From positions 124,001 to 188,000 of the forward strand of contig NZ_JAAXGE010000009.1 of assembly GCF_014750685.1 (NCBI RefSeq): a stretch of DNA of 64,000 nt, given 5' to 3'. This stretch comes from Bacteroides sp. GM023 (GTDB lineage Bacteria > Bacteroidota > Bacteroidia > Bacteroidales > Bacteroidaceae). Below are positions 45,609-55,018 of this stretch, piece after piece. Below the pieces are notes generated by a model. That model was given only the letters and a program-made list of their open reading frames with translations. It did not search any database and had not been told where the DNA came from. Position 1 is the first letter of the stretch. Each line of letters starts with the position of its first letter. Both the position numbers and the translations under genes were made by a program.

Positions 45609-47093
45609 ATGAGAACTATCTGTCTTTATTTTGAAATACATCAAATTATCCATTTGAAACGCTATCGTTTCTTCGATATTGGTAATGATCATTATTATTA
45701 TGATGATTATGCGAACGAAATGAGTATGAATGAAGTTGCCGAGCGTTCATATATTCCTGCCCTTAGTACACTGATTGAAATGGTGAAGAACTCAGGCGGT
45801 GCTTTCAAAGTTGCGCTTTCTATTTCAGGCGTGGCGTTGGAGCAACTGGAAATTCATGCTCCGGCAGTGATTGACTTATTGCATCAACTGAATGATACCG
45901 GCTGTTGTGAATTCCTTTGCGAGCCTTATTCGCATGGTCTGTCTTCACTTGCTAACGAGGATTGCTTCCGTGAAGAAGTGATTCGTCAGCGTGATAAGAT
46001 GAAGCAGATGTTTGGCAAAGAACCAAAAGTGTTCCGCAACTCCAGCTTGATTTATTCAGATGAAATCGGAGGTTTGGTAGCTTCTTTGGGCTTCAAGGGA
46101 ATGTTGACAGAAGGTGCTAAACATGTATTGGGTTGGAAGAGCCCGCACTATGTATATCATTGTAATCAGGCTCCGAGCCTTAAACTTTTATTGAGAGACT
46201 TCAAGCTATCGGATGATATAGGTTTGCGTTTCTCTAATTCGGATTGGGCGGAATATCCTTTGTTTGCGGATAAATATATCAATTGGATTGATGCACTTCC
46301 ACAGGAAGAACAAGTTATCAATATCTTTATGGAATTGAGTGCGCTTGGTATGGCTCAACCTTTGTCTTCCAATATTCTCGAATTCCTGAAAGCTCTGCCG
46401 GAATGTGCGAAAACGAAAGGTATTACTTTCTCTACGCCGACCGAAATCGTAACGAAGCTGAAATCCGTATCTCAACTTGATGTCGCTTATCCGATGTCAT
46501 GGGTAGATGAGGAAAGAGATACTAGCTGCTGGCTGGGTAATGTTATGCAGCGTGAAGCTTTCAATAAGTTGTATAGTGTGGCAGAACGTGTTCACTTGAG
46601 TGACGACCGTCGTATCAAGCAGGACTGGGATTATTTGCAGGCTAGCAACAACTTCCGTTTTATGACTACGAAGAATACCGGTATTTGGCTGAACCGTGGT
46701 ATTTATGATTCTCCTTATGATGCTTTCACTAACTATATGAATATTCTTGCTGACTTCATCAAACGGGTGGATTCATTATATCCTTCGGATGTGGATAGCG
46801 AAGAACTTAATTCTTTGTTGACTACGATTAAGAATCAGGGTGATGAAATAACCGAATTGCAGAAAGAAGTTGAGAAATTGCAAGCAAAGGTTGCAAAGGA
46901 AGCTGCCGCGAAAAAGAGTGCAGCAAAGAAGACAACTGCGGTTGCTGCTAAGGAATCTGTAGCTAAAGAACCAGTTGCAAAAGTTGCTTCAGCTAAACCT
47001 GCTGCCAAGAAAGCTACTGCTAAAAAGGCTGCTGCTGAACCAAAGAAGCCGGCTGCAAAAGCTAAGAAAACTACAGCAAAGAAAGAAGAATAA
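45609..47093 (+). CDS. GH57 family alpha-amylase with lysine/alanine-rich tail
   Basis: 494 residues. The GH57 domain covers about 1-400 (CLYFEIHQIIHLKRY at the start, LTEGAKHVLGW around the likely nucleophile region). A coiled-coil segment (about 400-430, ITELQKEVEKLQAKVAKE) then leads into some 60 residues made almost only of K, A, T, P, V, E in KKxAAKK repeats, like histone H1 tails. GH57 enzymes cleave or transfer alpha-1,4-glucan. The tail is not part of the family and may bind polyanions or be a low-complexity expansion. Last gene of the operon. Confidence 0.9.
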   Translation: MRTICLYFEIHQIIHLKRYRFFDIGNDHYYYDDYANEMSMNEVAERSYIPALSTLIEMVKNSGGAFKVALSISGVALEQLEIHAPAVIDLLHQLNDTGCCEFLCEPYSHGLSSLANEDCFREEVIRQRDKMKQMFGKEPKVFRNSSLIYSDEIGGLVASLGFKGMLTEGAKHVLGWKSPHYVYHCNQAPSLKLLLRDFKLSDDIGLRFSNSDWAEYPLFADKYINWIDALPQEEQVINIFMELSALGMAQPLSSNILEFLKALPECAKTKGITFSTPTEIVTKLKSVSQLDVAYPMSWVDEERDTSCWLGNVMQREAFNKLYSVAERVHLSDDRRIKQDWDYLQASNNFRFMTTKNTGIWLNRGIYDSPYDAFTNYMNILADFIKRVDSLYPSDVDSEELNSLLTTIKNQGDEITELQKEVEKLQAKVAKEAAAKKSAAKKTTAVAAKESVAKEPVAKVASAKPAAKKATAKKAAAEPKKPAAKAKKTTAKKEE

Positions 47094-47112
47094 GATAATT
47101 ACTTCTTGATAT

Positions 47113-47155
47113 AAAAAAGCCGTGAGTTTGATAAAATCAAGTTTACGGCTTTTTT
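47113..47155 (+). terminator. terminator of the alpha-glucan operon
   Basis: AAAAAAGCCGT and ACGGCTTTTTT arms with inner GATAAAATC pairing; T-run after. Confidence 0.85.
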
Positions 47156-47193
47156 ATTGTATTGTCGTCTTTCGAGTATTTCTATAAAATAAT

Positions 47194-47223
47194 AGCGCGA
47201 ATTACATTCAAGTAATCCGCGCT
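47194..47223 (-). terminator. hairpin downstream of DUF4270 gene
   Basis: AGCGCGAATTAC and GTAATCCGCGCT pair with one mismatch around a 6-nt loop. ATTATTTTAT follows on the minus strand. Confidence 0.7.
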
Positions 47224-47253
47224 GATGTTTTATAGATGTGTCTCTATTGTTTC

Positions 47254-48954
47254 TTATTTCGATTTTGTTCCAAAGTTTGTGGAAACAACTTCAAGCTTTA
47301 ATACATTATTGGGATCAGGCTTGCCGTCAATCTTTTTAGTACCTCCTTTCAAGCGTACATAACCAGGTTTTAAGTCATGTTGTATACTTATTACATTAGA
47401 AGTAGAGGTGCCGTAATAATTATTACTTGAAGAAGAATCTTTGGTAACAAGTACCGGGATAAGTACAAACTTATTCCATTCACTGTATTCTTCCCACTCT
47501 TCGATAGTTGTTGCTGTTTTGGTTTCTTCAACATTAGTCACCGGATCAGTAACTTTAAATGTCATTGGCAATAAATTCTTCGCTGCTTCCCTATCCGCCA
47601 AACAATTATTTATCATTTGAGTGATATTATTGAATGTATACTGGGTAAAGCTAAGTGTATTATTTGAATAGTCAAAGAGCGATGAAATTGTACCATCACT
47701 AAGTTGATTCTTTTCAAAGAAAGTATCTTTATACTTTTTGCGTATCAATAAAACACTTCTAGGTTTGGACATTCCAAATTTCTTTTCATTCGTTTCGTTA
47801 TAAATAGGAATTCCCAGTTTTACAGCATTCAACGTGTCTCCTTGTAGCTTTTCTGCTATTTCGCTAACAGGAATAGTTACTTGAGTAAAGATACCTGCAG
47901 GGCTTTTTATATAAGTCAAATCAGGGTTGTTTATACAATCCTCCATAGCAGCCTGGTCATTATCCAAACCATTTGCTTGAATAACTTCACGGGTAGAATT
48001 AAACATACGATATCCATAATATGTGGAGTCTCTAGGCGTTGTCTCGTTTTCTTCTAGTACCTTCTTTTTTAGCTTAAGACCTGTAATACTATCAACAGCA
48101 TAGCATTTATATACTACATTCATTTGTACGTCATCTATATAAAGTATCGTACCATCACCATAATCACCCTTTACATAGATTCCTTTAAATGCTTCTTTAA
48201 GTTTATCTCTATCGAAATTGGTTCCTGATTTGTAGGCTTTTTTAATGATTTCTTTTCCTATTCTTATGGCAGCATCTTTTTCAAAACTAACATGTACGCT
48301 AGGTACGTATGTACTAAGTTTACGAATAGAATCTTTAACAGATAGGTCAACTGCTGTATAGGCTTTAGTACCTAAAATATTTTGTGGATCATAAAAGTCA
48401 TTGGGATCAATATTCGTATAATATGCATTATCTTTGTTTAGTGTTTCTTTTCCATTCCCCCCCAATTCATAAACACTTAGACGGGAAGCTGTTAATGAAT
48501 CTCCGAAATAGCTGCTATACCACAAATAAAGTTCGATTGTATGGATATTACCAATGATTTTGCCATTATCTTCCACAAAGGTAATATCTTCCTTATCTTT
48601 ATCATCTCCGTCTTCGCCGACCATTGTTTGAGTAAGCTTGTTATCACTGTCGAAAGCTGTACCGTTATATACCCCCGGGAATGTCATTCCCTTTGTACAA
48701 TTTAATTCTGACAGAAATCCGGCCTGATAAGTACCAAACAGGTCATCAGTAAACTTTCCTACATAACCGATGTTACTCTTTGCATAAATCTGACCTGCAG
48801 GGACAGATTCCGTTGTAACATCATATGTTGTCAGCTTTCCATTAATATTCTGGTCGCTTCCCGGAAACATTCCCAGTCCCAATCCTGCTGTGTTATCATC
48901 ACAACCGAAAAAAGTGATTGCCAGTAGAGCGATTAAGGCGTATTTTGCTTTCAT
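47254..48954 (-). CDS. DUF4270 family lipoprotein
   Basis: 566 residues with lipobox FFGC (Cys18) then DDNTAGLGLGMFPG, the usual N-terminus of Bacteroidetes DUF4270 proteins. Long beta-rich body; no catalytic motif. Function is unknown to me. It follows the GT5-like gene by 21 bp on the same strand, a pairing that suggests a link with carbohydrate metabolism or the cell envelope. Confidence 0.88.
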   Translation of the reverse strand: MKAKYALIALLAITFFGCDDNTAGLGLGMFPGSDQNINGKLTTYDVTTESVPAGQIYAKSNIGYVGKFTDDLFGTYQAGFLSELNCTKGMTFPGVYNGTAFDSDNKLTQTMVGEDGDDKDKEDITFVEDNGKIIGNIHTIELYLWYSSYFGDSLTASRLSVYELGGNGKETLNKDNAYYTNIDPNDFYDPQNILGTKAYTAVDLSVKDSIRKLSTYVPSVHVSFEKDAAIRIGKEIIKKAYKSGTNFDRDKLKEAFKGIYVKGDYGDGTILYIDDVQMNVVYKCYAVDSITGLKLKKKVLEENETTPRDSTYYGYRMFNSTREVIQANGLDNDQAAMEDCINNPDLTYIKSPAGIFTQVTIPVSEIAEKLQGDTLNAVKLGIPIYNETNEKKFGMSKPRSVLLIRKKYKDTFFEKNQLSDGTISSLFDYSNNTLSFTQYTFNNITQMINNCLADREAAKNLLPMTFKVTDPVTNVEETKTATTIEEWEEYSEWNKFVLIPVLVTKDSSSSNNYYGTSTSNVISIQHDLKPGYVRLKGGTKKIDGKPDPNNVLKLEVVSTNFGTKSK

Positions 48955-48975
48955 GATCGTCGTATCTTGATTTTT

Positions 48976-49818
48976 TTATTCTTCTTCTTCGTTGTTGTTG
49001 GAAGTGGCTTCCCATACCTTATCGTAGAACTCATTGCAGGCGTCTGCATAGTTTTCCGGTTCTTGGTAGTCAAGCACCAATTTGCCTGATTGACGGGCGT
49101 ATTCGATGATGGATTCATCTACTTTTTCACTGTTCTGAATTATTCCGTCGGAATAATCAACAGCAAGTTTGCAAAGAGTAGCGTAATCTACCGGTTCTTT
49201 CAAATCGCCTAAGTCTTTCTTTGAAAGACCTTTCAGCATCAACTTTGTTGCAAAGTCGTCGCTAAGCGTATTCTTGAAGTCGTCTTCATAAACAGAGAAA
49301 ACTACCTTGGCATCGCGGAAAGAAGGTTCATCCTTGTAGGCCTTCTTAATATAAAGAGGAGCCAAAGCCGTCATCCAACCATGACAATGGATAACATCCG
49401 GACACCAGCGAAGCTTTTTCACAGTTTCCAGTACACCACGTGCATAGAAAATGGCACGGCTGTCATTATCGTCGTATTCCACGCCATTTTCGTCCGCTGT
49501 CTGCATACGGTTTTGGAAATAGTCATCGTTGTCGATGAAATATACCTGCATGCGTGCGGATTGGATGGAAGCAACTTTTATAATCAGTGGGTGGTCAGTA
49601 TCGTCGATAATCAGGTTCATACCGGAGAGGCGAATCACTTCATGCAGCTGGTTTCTGCGCTCGTTGATATTTCCCCATTTGGGCATAAATGTTCTGATTT
49701 CACGGCCTTTTTCTTGTATCGCCTGTGGAAGGTTTCTACCTATATTGGCCATTTCGGATTCTGAAACGTAAGGTGTAATCTCTTGAGTAATAAATAAAAC
49801 TTTATTCGCCTTTGTCAT
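48976..49818 (-). CDS. GT5-like glycogen/starch synthase N-terminal domain protein
   Basis: 280 residues. It matches only the N-terminal Glyco_transf_5 half of glycogen synthase: KVLFITQEITPYVSESEMANIGRNLPQAI (with SES in place of the ADP-glucose KxGGL loop), then CPDVIHCHGWMTALAPLYIKKAY. The C-terminal GT-B half with the nucleotide-binding site is absent and the protein ends in an acidic NNNEEEE tail. It may therefore be non-catalytic or regulatory. It is divergent from panC and leads the DUF4270 gene. Confidence 0.85.
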   Translation of the reverse strand: MTKANKVLFITQEITPYVSESEMANIGRNLPQAIQEKGREIRTFMPKWGNINERRNQLHEVIRLSGMNLIIDDTDHPLIIKVASIQSARMQVYFIDNDDYFQNRMQTADENGVEYDDNDSRAIFYARGVLETVKKLRWCPDVIHCHGWMTALAPLYIKKAYKDEPSFRDAKVVFSVYEDDFKNTLSDDFATKLMLKGLSKKDLGDLKEPVDYATLCKLAVDYSDGIIQNSEKVDESIIEYARQSGKLVLDYQEPENYADACNEFYDKVWEATSNNNEEEE

Positions 49819-49960
49819 AATAACGATAGTTCACTATAATATTCTGCAAAGATACGAAAAAAAAGACACATTAAATAAGATATTCTTTCTTTATGTGGCA
49901 AATATTAGTTTATTTTGCAGAGTTTTTGCAAACGAGTAAAACATAAACCAATTGACGAAA

Positions 49961-50806
49961 ATGAAAATAGTGCACACTATCAAGGACTTACAGGCGGAAT
50001 TGACTGCCCTGAGAGCCCAAGGTAAAACGGTGGGACTGGTTCCTACAATGGGTGCTTTGCATACGGGACATGCATCTCTGGTAAAGCGCAGCGTAAGTGA
50101 GAATGGTGTAACTGTAGTGAGTGTTTTTGTAAATCCCACACAGTTTAACGATAAGAACGACTTAGAGAAATATCCGCGTACGTTGGATGCTGATTGCAGC
50201 TTATTGGAAGAATGTGGGGCTGCATTTGTATTTGCTCCTTCCGTAAGTGAAATGTATCCCGAACCGGATACCCGCCAATTCAGCTATGCTCCATTGGATA
50301 CGGTGATGGAAGGTGCGTTTCGTCCGGGACATTTCAACGGTGTTTGCCAGATTGTCAGCAAGTTGTTTGATGCTGTGCAGCCGGATAAGGCATATTTCGG
50401 CGAGAAGGATTTCCAGCAGTTGGCGATTATTCGTGAGATGGTTCGCCAACTGGGATATAAGTTGGAAATCGTAGGCTGTCCGATTGTACGCGAAGAGGAC
50501 GGACTGGCATTGAGCAGCCGGAATAAGCGTTTATCTGCACAAGAACGTGAAAATGCTTTAAATATTTCACGGACATTATTTAAAAGTCGTAACTTTGCAG
50601 CCACTCACACAGTGGGCGAAACGCAAAAGATGGTGGAAGATGCGATTGAAGCCGCTCCGGGTTTGCGCTTGGAGTATTTTGAAATCGTAGACGGAAATAC
50701 ATTGCAGAAGATAAATAGCTGGGAAGATACTTCTTATGTAGTAGGATGCATCACCGTATTCTGCGGAGAAGTCCGGCTGATTGATAACATTAAATATAAA
50801 GAATAA
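49961..50806 (+). CDS. panC: pantothenate synthetase
   Basis: 281 residues from ATG 49961 (MKIVHTIKDLQ); a TTG 9 bp upstream is in frame but unlikely. HIGH-like motif PTMGALHTGH and KMSKS-like SSRNKRLS are present, plus FGEKDFQQL and RPGHFNGVCQIVSKLF. It joins pantoate and beta-alanine with ATP. panD follows after 19 bp and supplies the beta-alanine. Confidence 0.97.
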   Translation: MKIVHTIKDLQAELTALRAQGKTVGLVPTMGALHTGHASLVKRSVSENGVTVVSVFVNPTQFNDKNDLEKYPRTLDADCSLLEECGAAFVFAPSVSEMYPEPDTRQFSYAPLDTVMEGAFRPGHFNGVCQIVSKLFDAVQPDKAYFGEKDFQQLAIIREMVRQLGYKLEIVGCPIVREEDGLALSSRNKRLSAQERENALNISRTLFKSRNFAATHTVGETQKMVEDAIEAAPGLRLEYFEIVDGNTLQKINSWEDTSYVVGCITVFCGEVRLIDNIKYKE

Positions 50807-50825
50807 CTAAAAAAGACGAAACCTT

Positions 50826-51179
50826 ATGATGATTGAAGTGTTGAAGTCGAAAATTCATTGCGCACGCGTCACAGAAGCGAATCTGAACTACATGGGTAGC
50901 ATCACGATTGATGAAGACCTGCTGGATGCTGCGAACATGATTCCGGGAGAAAAAGTGTATATCGCTGATAATAACAATGGCGAACGCTTTGAAACCTACA
51001 TTATCAAAGGTGAACGCGGTTCGGGCAAGATTTGCCTGAACGGTGCTGCTGCCCGTAAGGTGCAACCGGATGATATTGTCATTATCATGTCCTACGCATT
51101 GATGGATTTTGAGGAAGCCAAGTCGTTTAAGCCGGCTGTTATTTTTCCCGATCCTGCGACGAACAAAGTAGTAAAGTAA
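50826..51179 (+). CDS. panD: aspartate 1-decarboxylase
   Basis: 117 residues. The self-cleavage site Gly-Ser is in NLNYMGSITID, which yields the pyruvoyl group. HCARVTEA and GERGSGKICLNGAAARKV are family motifs. It makes beta-alanine from aspartate for panC directly upstream. Confidence 0.97.
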   Translation: MMIEVLKSKIHCARVTEANLNYMGSITIDEDLLDAANMIPGEKVYIADNNNGERFETYIIKGERGSGKICLNGAAARKVQPDDIVIIMSYALMDFEEAKSFKPAVIFPDPATNKVVK

Positions 51180-51202
51180 GAAAGTATCTCTGATGTTTTA
51201 AT

Positions 51203-51249
51203 AATAAGAAAATCCCCGTTTACTCGATGTAGACGGGGATTTTCTTATT
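51203..51249. terminator. bidirectional terminator, 17-bp perfect stem
   Basis: AATAAGAAAATCCCCGT and ACGGGGATTTTCTTATT pair perfectly with a 13-nt loop between convergent panD and the flavoprotein gene. Confidence 0.9.
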
Positions 51250-51283
51250 TGTCTTTGGACTGAAAATCAGCCCGTGTATCGCT

Positions 51284-53575
51284 TTACTTCGCTTGTAATT
51301 GCTCATTCATGGCAGCAGCAGCCTTGCGGCCGTCTCCCATAGCGAGAATGACAGTAGCTCCACCGCGAACGATATCGCCACCCGCGTAAATCATAGGAAT
51401 AGAAGACTCCATGTTGTCATTGACAGTAATCGTTCCTCTGCGTCCTACTTCCAATCCCTTGATGGAGCTTGGAACAATCGGGTTGGGAGATACCCCGACG
51501 CTTACGATTGCCAAATCAATATCAATCGTTTCCGTCGCACCGGGAATGGCCACGGGACTACGACGTCCGGAAGCATCCGGTTCGCCTAATTCCATCTTTT
51601 GCAGAATGACCTGTTTAACGCAACCTTGTTCGTCAGCGATATATTCGATAGGATTATGCAATGTCAGGAATTCGATTCCCTCTTCCTTGGCATGTTTCAC
51701 TTCTTCGATACGTGCGGGCATTTCTTCTTCCGAACGGCGGTAGATAATCATGGCACGTTCAGCTCCCAGGCGTTTAGCCGTACGAACGGAGTCCATAGCA
51801 GTGTTACCACCGCCAATCACAGCTACGTTCTTACCGAAAGCTACCGGAGTATCAGAGTCTTCGCTGGCAGCATCCATCAAGTTGACGCGGGTGAGATATT
51901 CATTGGAAGACATGATATTGATAGAGTTTTCTCCGGGGATATTCATAAAGTTGGGCAGACCGGCGCCGGAAGCCACGAATATACCTTTGAAACCTTCTTC
52001 TTTCAGGTCTTCTACGCTGATAGTCTTTCCTACGATGCAGTCTTTGACGAAGTTGACTCCCATCTTGGCGAGGTTGTCAATCTCTACATCTACAATCTTA
52101 TTAGGCAAACGGAATTCAGGGATACCATATTTCAATACACCGCCAATTTCGTGCAGCGCTTCGAATACGGTTACATCATATCCAAACTTTGCCATATCAC
52201 CGGCAAATGCCAATCCGGCAGGTCCCGAACCGATAACAGCTATTTTGATGCCATTCTTATCTGCGATAACAGGAACGGAAATCTGTCCACTTTCGCGTTC
52301 GTAATCGGCTGCAAAGCGTTCGAGGTAACCGATAGCTACCGGTTGCTCTTTCATCTTCAGATGAATACATTTGGATTCACACTGTTTTTCCTGCGGACAA
52401 ACACGGCCGCAAACAGCCGGAAGTGCACTTGTCTCTTTCAGTGTCTTGGCAGCTTCGAGAAATTCTCCACGTTCAATGTTCTTGATGAAACGGGGAATGT
52501 CTATACCTACCGGACAGCCTTCCATGCATCCCGGATTGGCACAATCCAAGCAGCGTTTAGCTTCTGTAACCGCTTGCTCTGCTGTCAAGCCTTGGTTTAC
52601 TTCCTCTTTGCGGCTATGTGAACGGTATTCCGCGTCAAGTTCGTTCATCTCGACACGGGGAATAGCCGTACGTTCTTTCGCTTTCATTGATTTACGCAAT
52701 TCCTGTCTCCAGGCAGCGTTGCGACTCTTTTCGTCGATTTCCTTGGTAGCTTCACATTCGGGCTGTAACTTATTCATTTCTTCGCGCTCGATTTTCTTGA
52801 ACGCACCCATGCGTTTCAGCATTTCGTCGAAATCTACCTGGTGACCGTCAAATTCAGGACCGTCTACACAAACGAATCTAGTCTTTCCGCCTACGGTGAT
52901 GCGGCAGGCGCCACACATACCCGTTCCGTCCACCATGATGGTATTTAACGAAACATCAGTCGGAATCTCATATTTTTTAGTCAGCAAACAGACGAATTTC
53001 ATCATGATGGCGGGACCGATAGCGAAGCATTTATCAACCTTCTCACGTTTGATAACTTCTTCCACACCTTCCGTCACCAAACCTTTGCGGCCGTATGAAC
53101 CGTCGTCTGTCATAATGATAACTTCGTCAGAGCTTTCGCGCATTTCTTTCTCCAGGATGATAAGGTCTTTGTTACGTCCTGCCAGTACGGTAATCACACG
53201 GTTGCCGGCAGCCTTCAAGGCCTGTACGATGGGGAGCATCGGAGCTACACCTACACCACCACCAGCGCAGACTACTGTTCCGAATTTCTCAATGTGTGTA
53301 GCTTGTCCGAGCGGACCTACTACGTCGGTAATATAGTCACCCTCATTCAGTTCACAAAGGCGGGTAGAAGAAAGCCCGACTTCCTGTATAACCAAAGTAA
53401 TAGTGCCCTTCTTCAAATCGGAACCAGCGATAGTCAAAGGCATACGTTCTCCCTTTTCGCCTACACGTACAATGACGAAGTGTCCGGCCTTACGGGATTT
53501 AGCAATTAGAGGAGCTTCAATTTCAAATTTGAATACTTTCTCAGAAAAGCGTTCTTTGCTAATGATTTTGTTCAT
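51284..53575 (-). CDS. fused Nfn/SudAB-type flavoprotein (ferredoxin-NADP reductase alpha + GltD-like subunit)
   Basis: 763 residues in one chain. Residues 1-280 are an FNR-like FAD/NAD domain (RMPLTIAGSD, GVGVAPMLPIVQAL) with a [2Fe-2S] site (CGACRITVGGKTRFVCVDG). Residues about 300-760 are GltD-like: cysteine clusters (CLDCANPGCMEGCPVG, CGRVCPQEKQCESKC), FAD motif GSGPAGLAFAGDMA and NADPH motif GGGNTAMDSVRTAKRLG. In other bacteria NfnA and NfnB are separate and carry out electron-bifurcating transhydrogenation of NADH, ferredoxin and NADP. No large glutamate synthase subunit is nearby, which favours Nfn over GltD. Confidence 0.93.
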   Translation of the reverse strand: MNKIISKERFSEKVFKFEIEAPLIAKSRKAGHFVIVRVGEKGERMPLTIAGSDLKKGTITLVIQEVGLSSTRLCELNEGDYITDVVGPLGQATHIEKFGTVVCAGGGVGVAPMLPIVQALKAAGNRVITVLAGRNKDLIILEKEMRESSDEVIIMTDDGSYGRKGLVTEGVEEVIKREKVDKCFAIGPAIMMKFVCLLTKKYEIPTDVSLNTIMVDGTGMCGACRITVGGKTRFVCVDGPEFDGHQVDFDEMLKRMGAFKKIEREEMNKLQPECEATKEIDEKSRNAAWRQELRKSMKAKERTAIPRVEMNELDAEYRSHSRKEEVNQGLTAEQAVTEAKRCLDCANPGCMEGCPVGIDIPRFIKNIERGEFLEAAKTLKETSALPAVCGRVCPQEKQCESKCIHLKMKEQPVAIGYLERFAADYERESGQISVPVIADKNGIKIAVIGSGPAGLAFAGDMAKFGYDVTVFEALHEIGGVLKYGIPEFRLPNKIVDVEIDNLAKMGVNFVKDCIVGKTISVEDLKEEGFKGIFVASGAGLPNFMNIPGENSINIMSSNEYLTRVNLMDAASEDSDTPVAFGKNVAVIGGGNTAMDSVRTAKRLGAERAMIIYRRSEEEMPARIEEVKHAKEEGIEFLTLHNPIEYIADEQGCVKQVILQKMELGEPDASGRRSPVAIPGATETIDIDLAIVSVGVSPNPIVPSSIKGLEVGRRGTITVNDNMESSIPMIYAGGDIVRGGATVILAMGDGRKAAAAMNEQLQAK

Positions 53576-53670
53576 TATCTAATTAATTTGTTGGTTTTAT
53601 TACGTAACTGCTAGCAGAATGTTATAAATTTCGGCAAAGATACGGCTTATTTACGAAAAACAAAAAGAAA

Positions 53671-53693
53671 AGCCACTCTTTTGATGAGTGGCT
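53671..53693 (-). terminator. terminator downstream of MFS gene
   Basis: AGCCACTC and GAGTGGCT arms; TTTTCTTTTTG follows on the minus strand. Confidence 0.85.
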
Positions 53694-53719
53694 CTCCATA
53701 TATGAGTGATTATCCCTGT

Positions 53720-54931
53720 TTATTTCGTTCTGATTTTGTATCCGGCTACTCCGTAATATAGGATAAACAGGAAACAGGGGAGACACAGCCAGTAAGCCTG
53801 TTGCGGAGTGGCTACGTCTTTCAGCCAACCATAAAGGGTGGGAACAACAGCGCCACCAAACATAGCCATAATTAATAATGATGAACCTGCCTTGGTAAAT
53901 TTGCCAAGGTCTGCCATTGCTAGCGGCCATAAAGCCGGCCACATCAATGAGCATCCCAAAGCCATAAACGAAATGAAATAGATAGAAATATGGCTCGGAG
54001 TGAGTACTACCAGCAATGAACCGATAATAGCCAAAATGGAGCAAATCTTCAAGGCTGTTGCCTGACTAAGATATTTCGGGATAAAGATAATACCGCAGAT
54101 GTAACCGATAACAATGCCGATAGGAGCAATCCATGCATAATTGGCAGCACCTTCGAGTCCGAGTTCTTTAGCGTAATCGACCAACGTTCCTAATGAAACT
54201 GTTTCAACGCCTACATAAAGGAATAAAGCCAGACAGCCTAACAGCAAATGTGGAAACTGAAATACGGACGTTTTCCTGGCAGCATAGGAGCTAGCGTCGG
54301 TTTTTTCGTCACTTTCATCTTCTCCTGCAGCTTTCACTTCGGGTAGCGGCGCGAAGAAAGCCATGATGCCCAAAGCAACAAAAGCACAAATGATGATGAT
54401 AAACGGCTTGTTCAAGTCTTCGATACCAATCAAGCTGACATCTTTGCCTAACAGCCATACGATGAAGATGGCAGGAATAGGCCACGCCAGTTTGTTACAG
54501 ATACCCATTATACTGATACGTTTTGCAGCACTGTCCAATGGTCCTAAGATGGTGATATAAGGATTGACTGCTGCTTGCAGATACGCATTGGCGGCTCCAC
54601 TAATGAAAGATGCCAACAGGAATAATGGGAAACTCTCCTGAGATGCCGACAAGATGAACAGGTAAAATGCCACAGCAAAAATAAAGAAAGACAGTGACAT
54701 GGTGCGTTTGTAACCAATCGCCTTGATAGTAAGTCCGGCAGGATAGCCGAATACCAAAAATGGGATAAAGGTTGCGGCAATAATAAGATAAGAAGCGGTA
54801 TTCGATATTCCCAGTGATTTTTGTAATACGGGAACTAACAACGAATTAATACCTAATGCGAAACCAATCGCGAAGAACATAATGCCGATGAATGTCAAAG
54901 GCAGTACGAAACTCTTTGTGTTTTTTGTCAT
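53720..54931 (-). CDS. sugar MFS transporter, FucP/GluP-like
   Basis: 403 residues with 12 predicted helices. It begins LTFIGIMFFAIGFALGINSLLVPVLQKSLG and contains FGYPAGLTIKAIGYKR and ISGAANAYLQAAVNPYITILG, typical of the fucose/glucose/galactose:H+ symporter family. A charged loop (EDESDEKTD) separates the two six-helix halves. Substrate is uncertain; L-fucose would fit a mucin forager but cannot be read from sequence. Confidence 0.92.
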   Translation of the reverse strand: MTKNTKSFVLPLTFIGIMFFAIGFALGINSLLVPVLQKSLGISNTASYLIIAATFIPFLVFGYPAGLTIKAIGYKRTMSLSFFIFAVAFYLFILSASQESFPLFLLASFISGAANAYLQAAVNPYITILGPLDSAAKRISIMGICNKLAWPIPAIFIVWLLGKDVSLIGIEDLNKPFIIIICAFVALGIMAFFAPLPEVKAAGEDESDEKTDASSYAARKTSVFQFPHLLLGCLALFLYVGVETVSLGTLVDYAKELGLEGAANYAWIAPIGIVIGYICGIIFIPKYLSQATALKICSILAIIGSLLVVLTPSHISIYFISFMALGCSLMWPALWPLAMADLGKFTKAGSSLLIMAMFGGAVVPTLYGWLKDVATPQQAYWLCLPCFLFILYYGVAGYKIRTK

Positions 54932-54964
54932 GGGGGTAAATGTGTTAAAAGGTTATGTAAAAAA

Positions 54965-55002
54965 CTCCTGTAAGAAGAGGAACTTCCTGATTCTTACAAG
55001 AG
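54965..55002 (-). terminator. terminator downstream of serS
   Basis: CTCCTGTAAGAA and TTCTTACAAGAG pair with one mismatch; TTTTTTACAT follows on the minus strand. Confidence 0.75.
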
Positions 55003-55018
55003 TGAAAATTTCTTTTTT

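Noticed and set aside
51599..52621. 340-codon plus-strand frame opposite the fused flavoprotein gene
   Set aside because: Antisense shadow of a gene with intact cofactor motifs; composition is unlike a protein.
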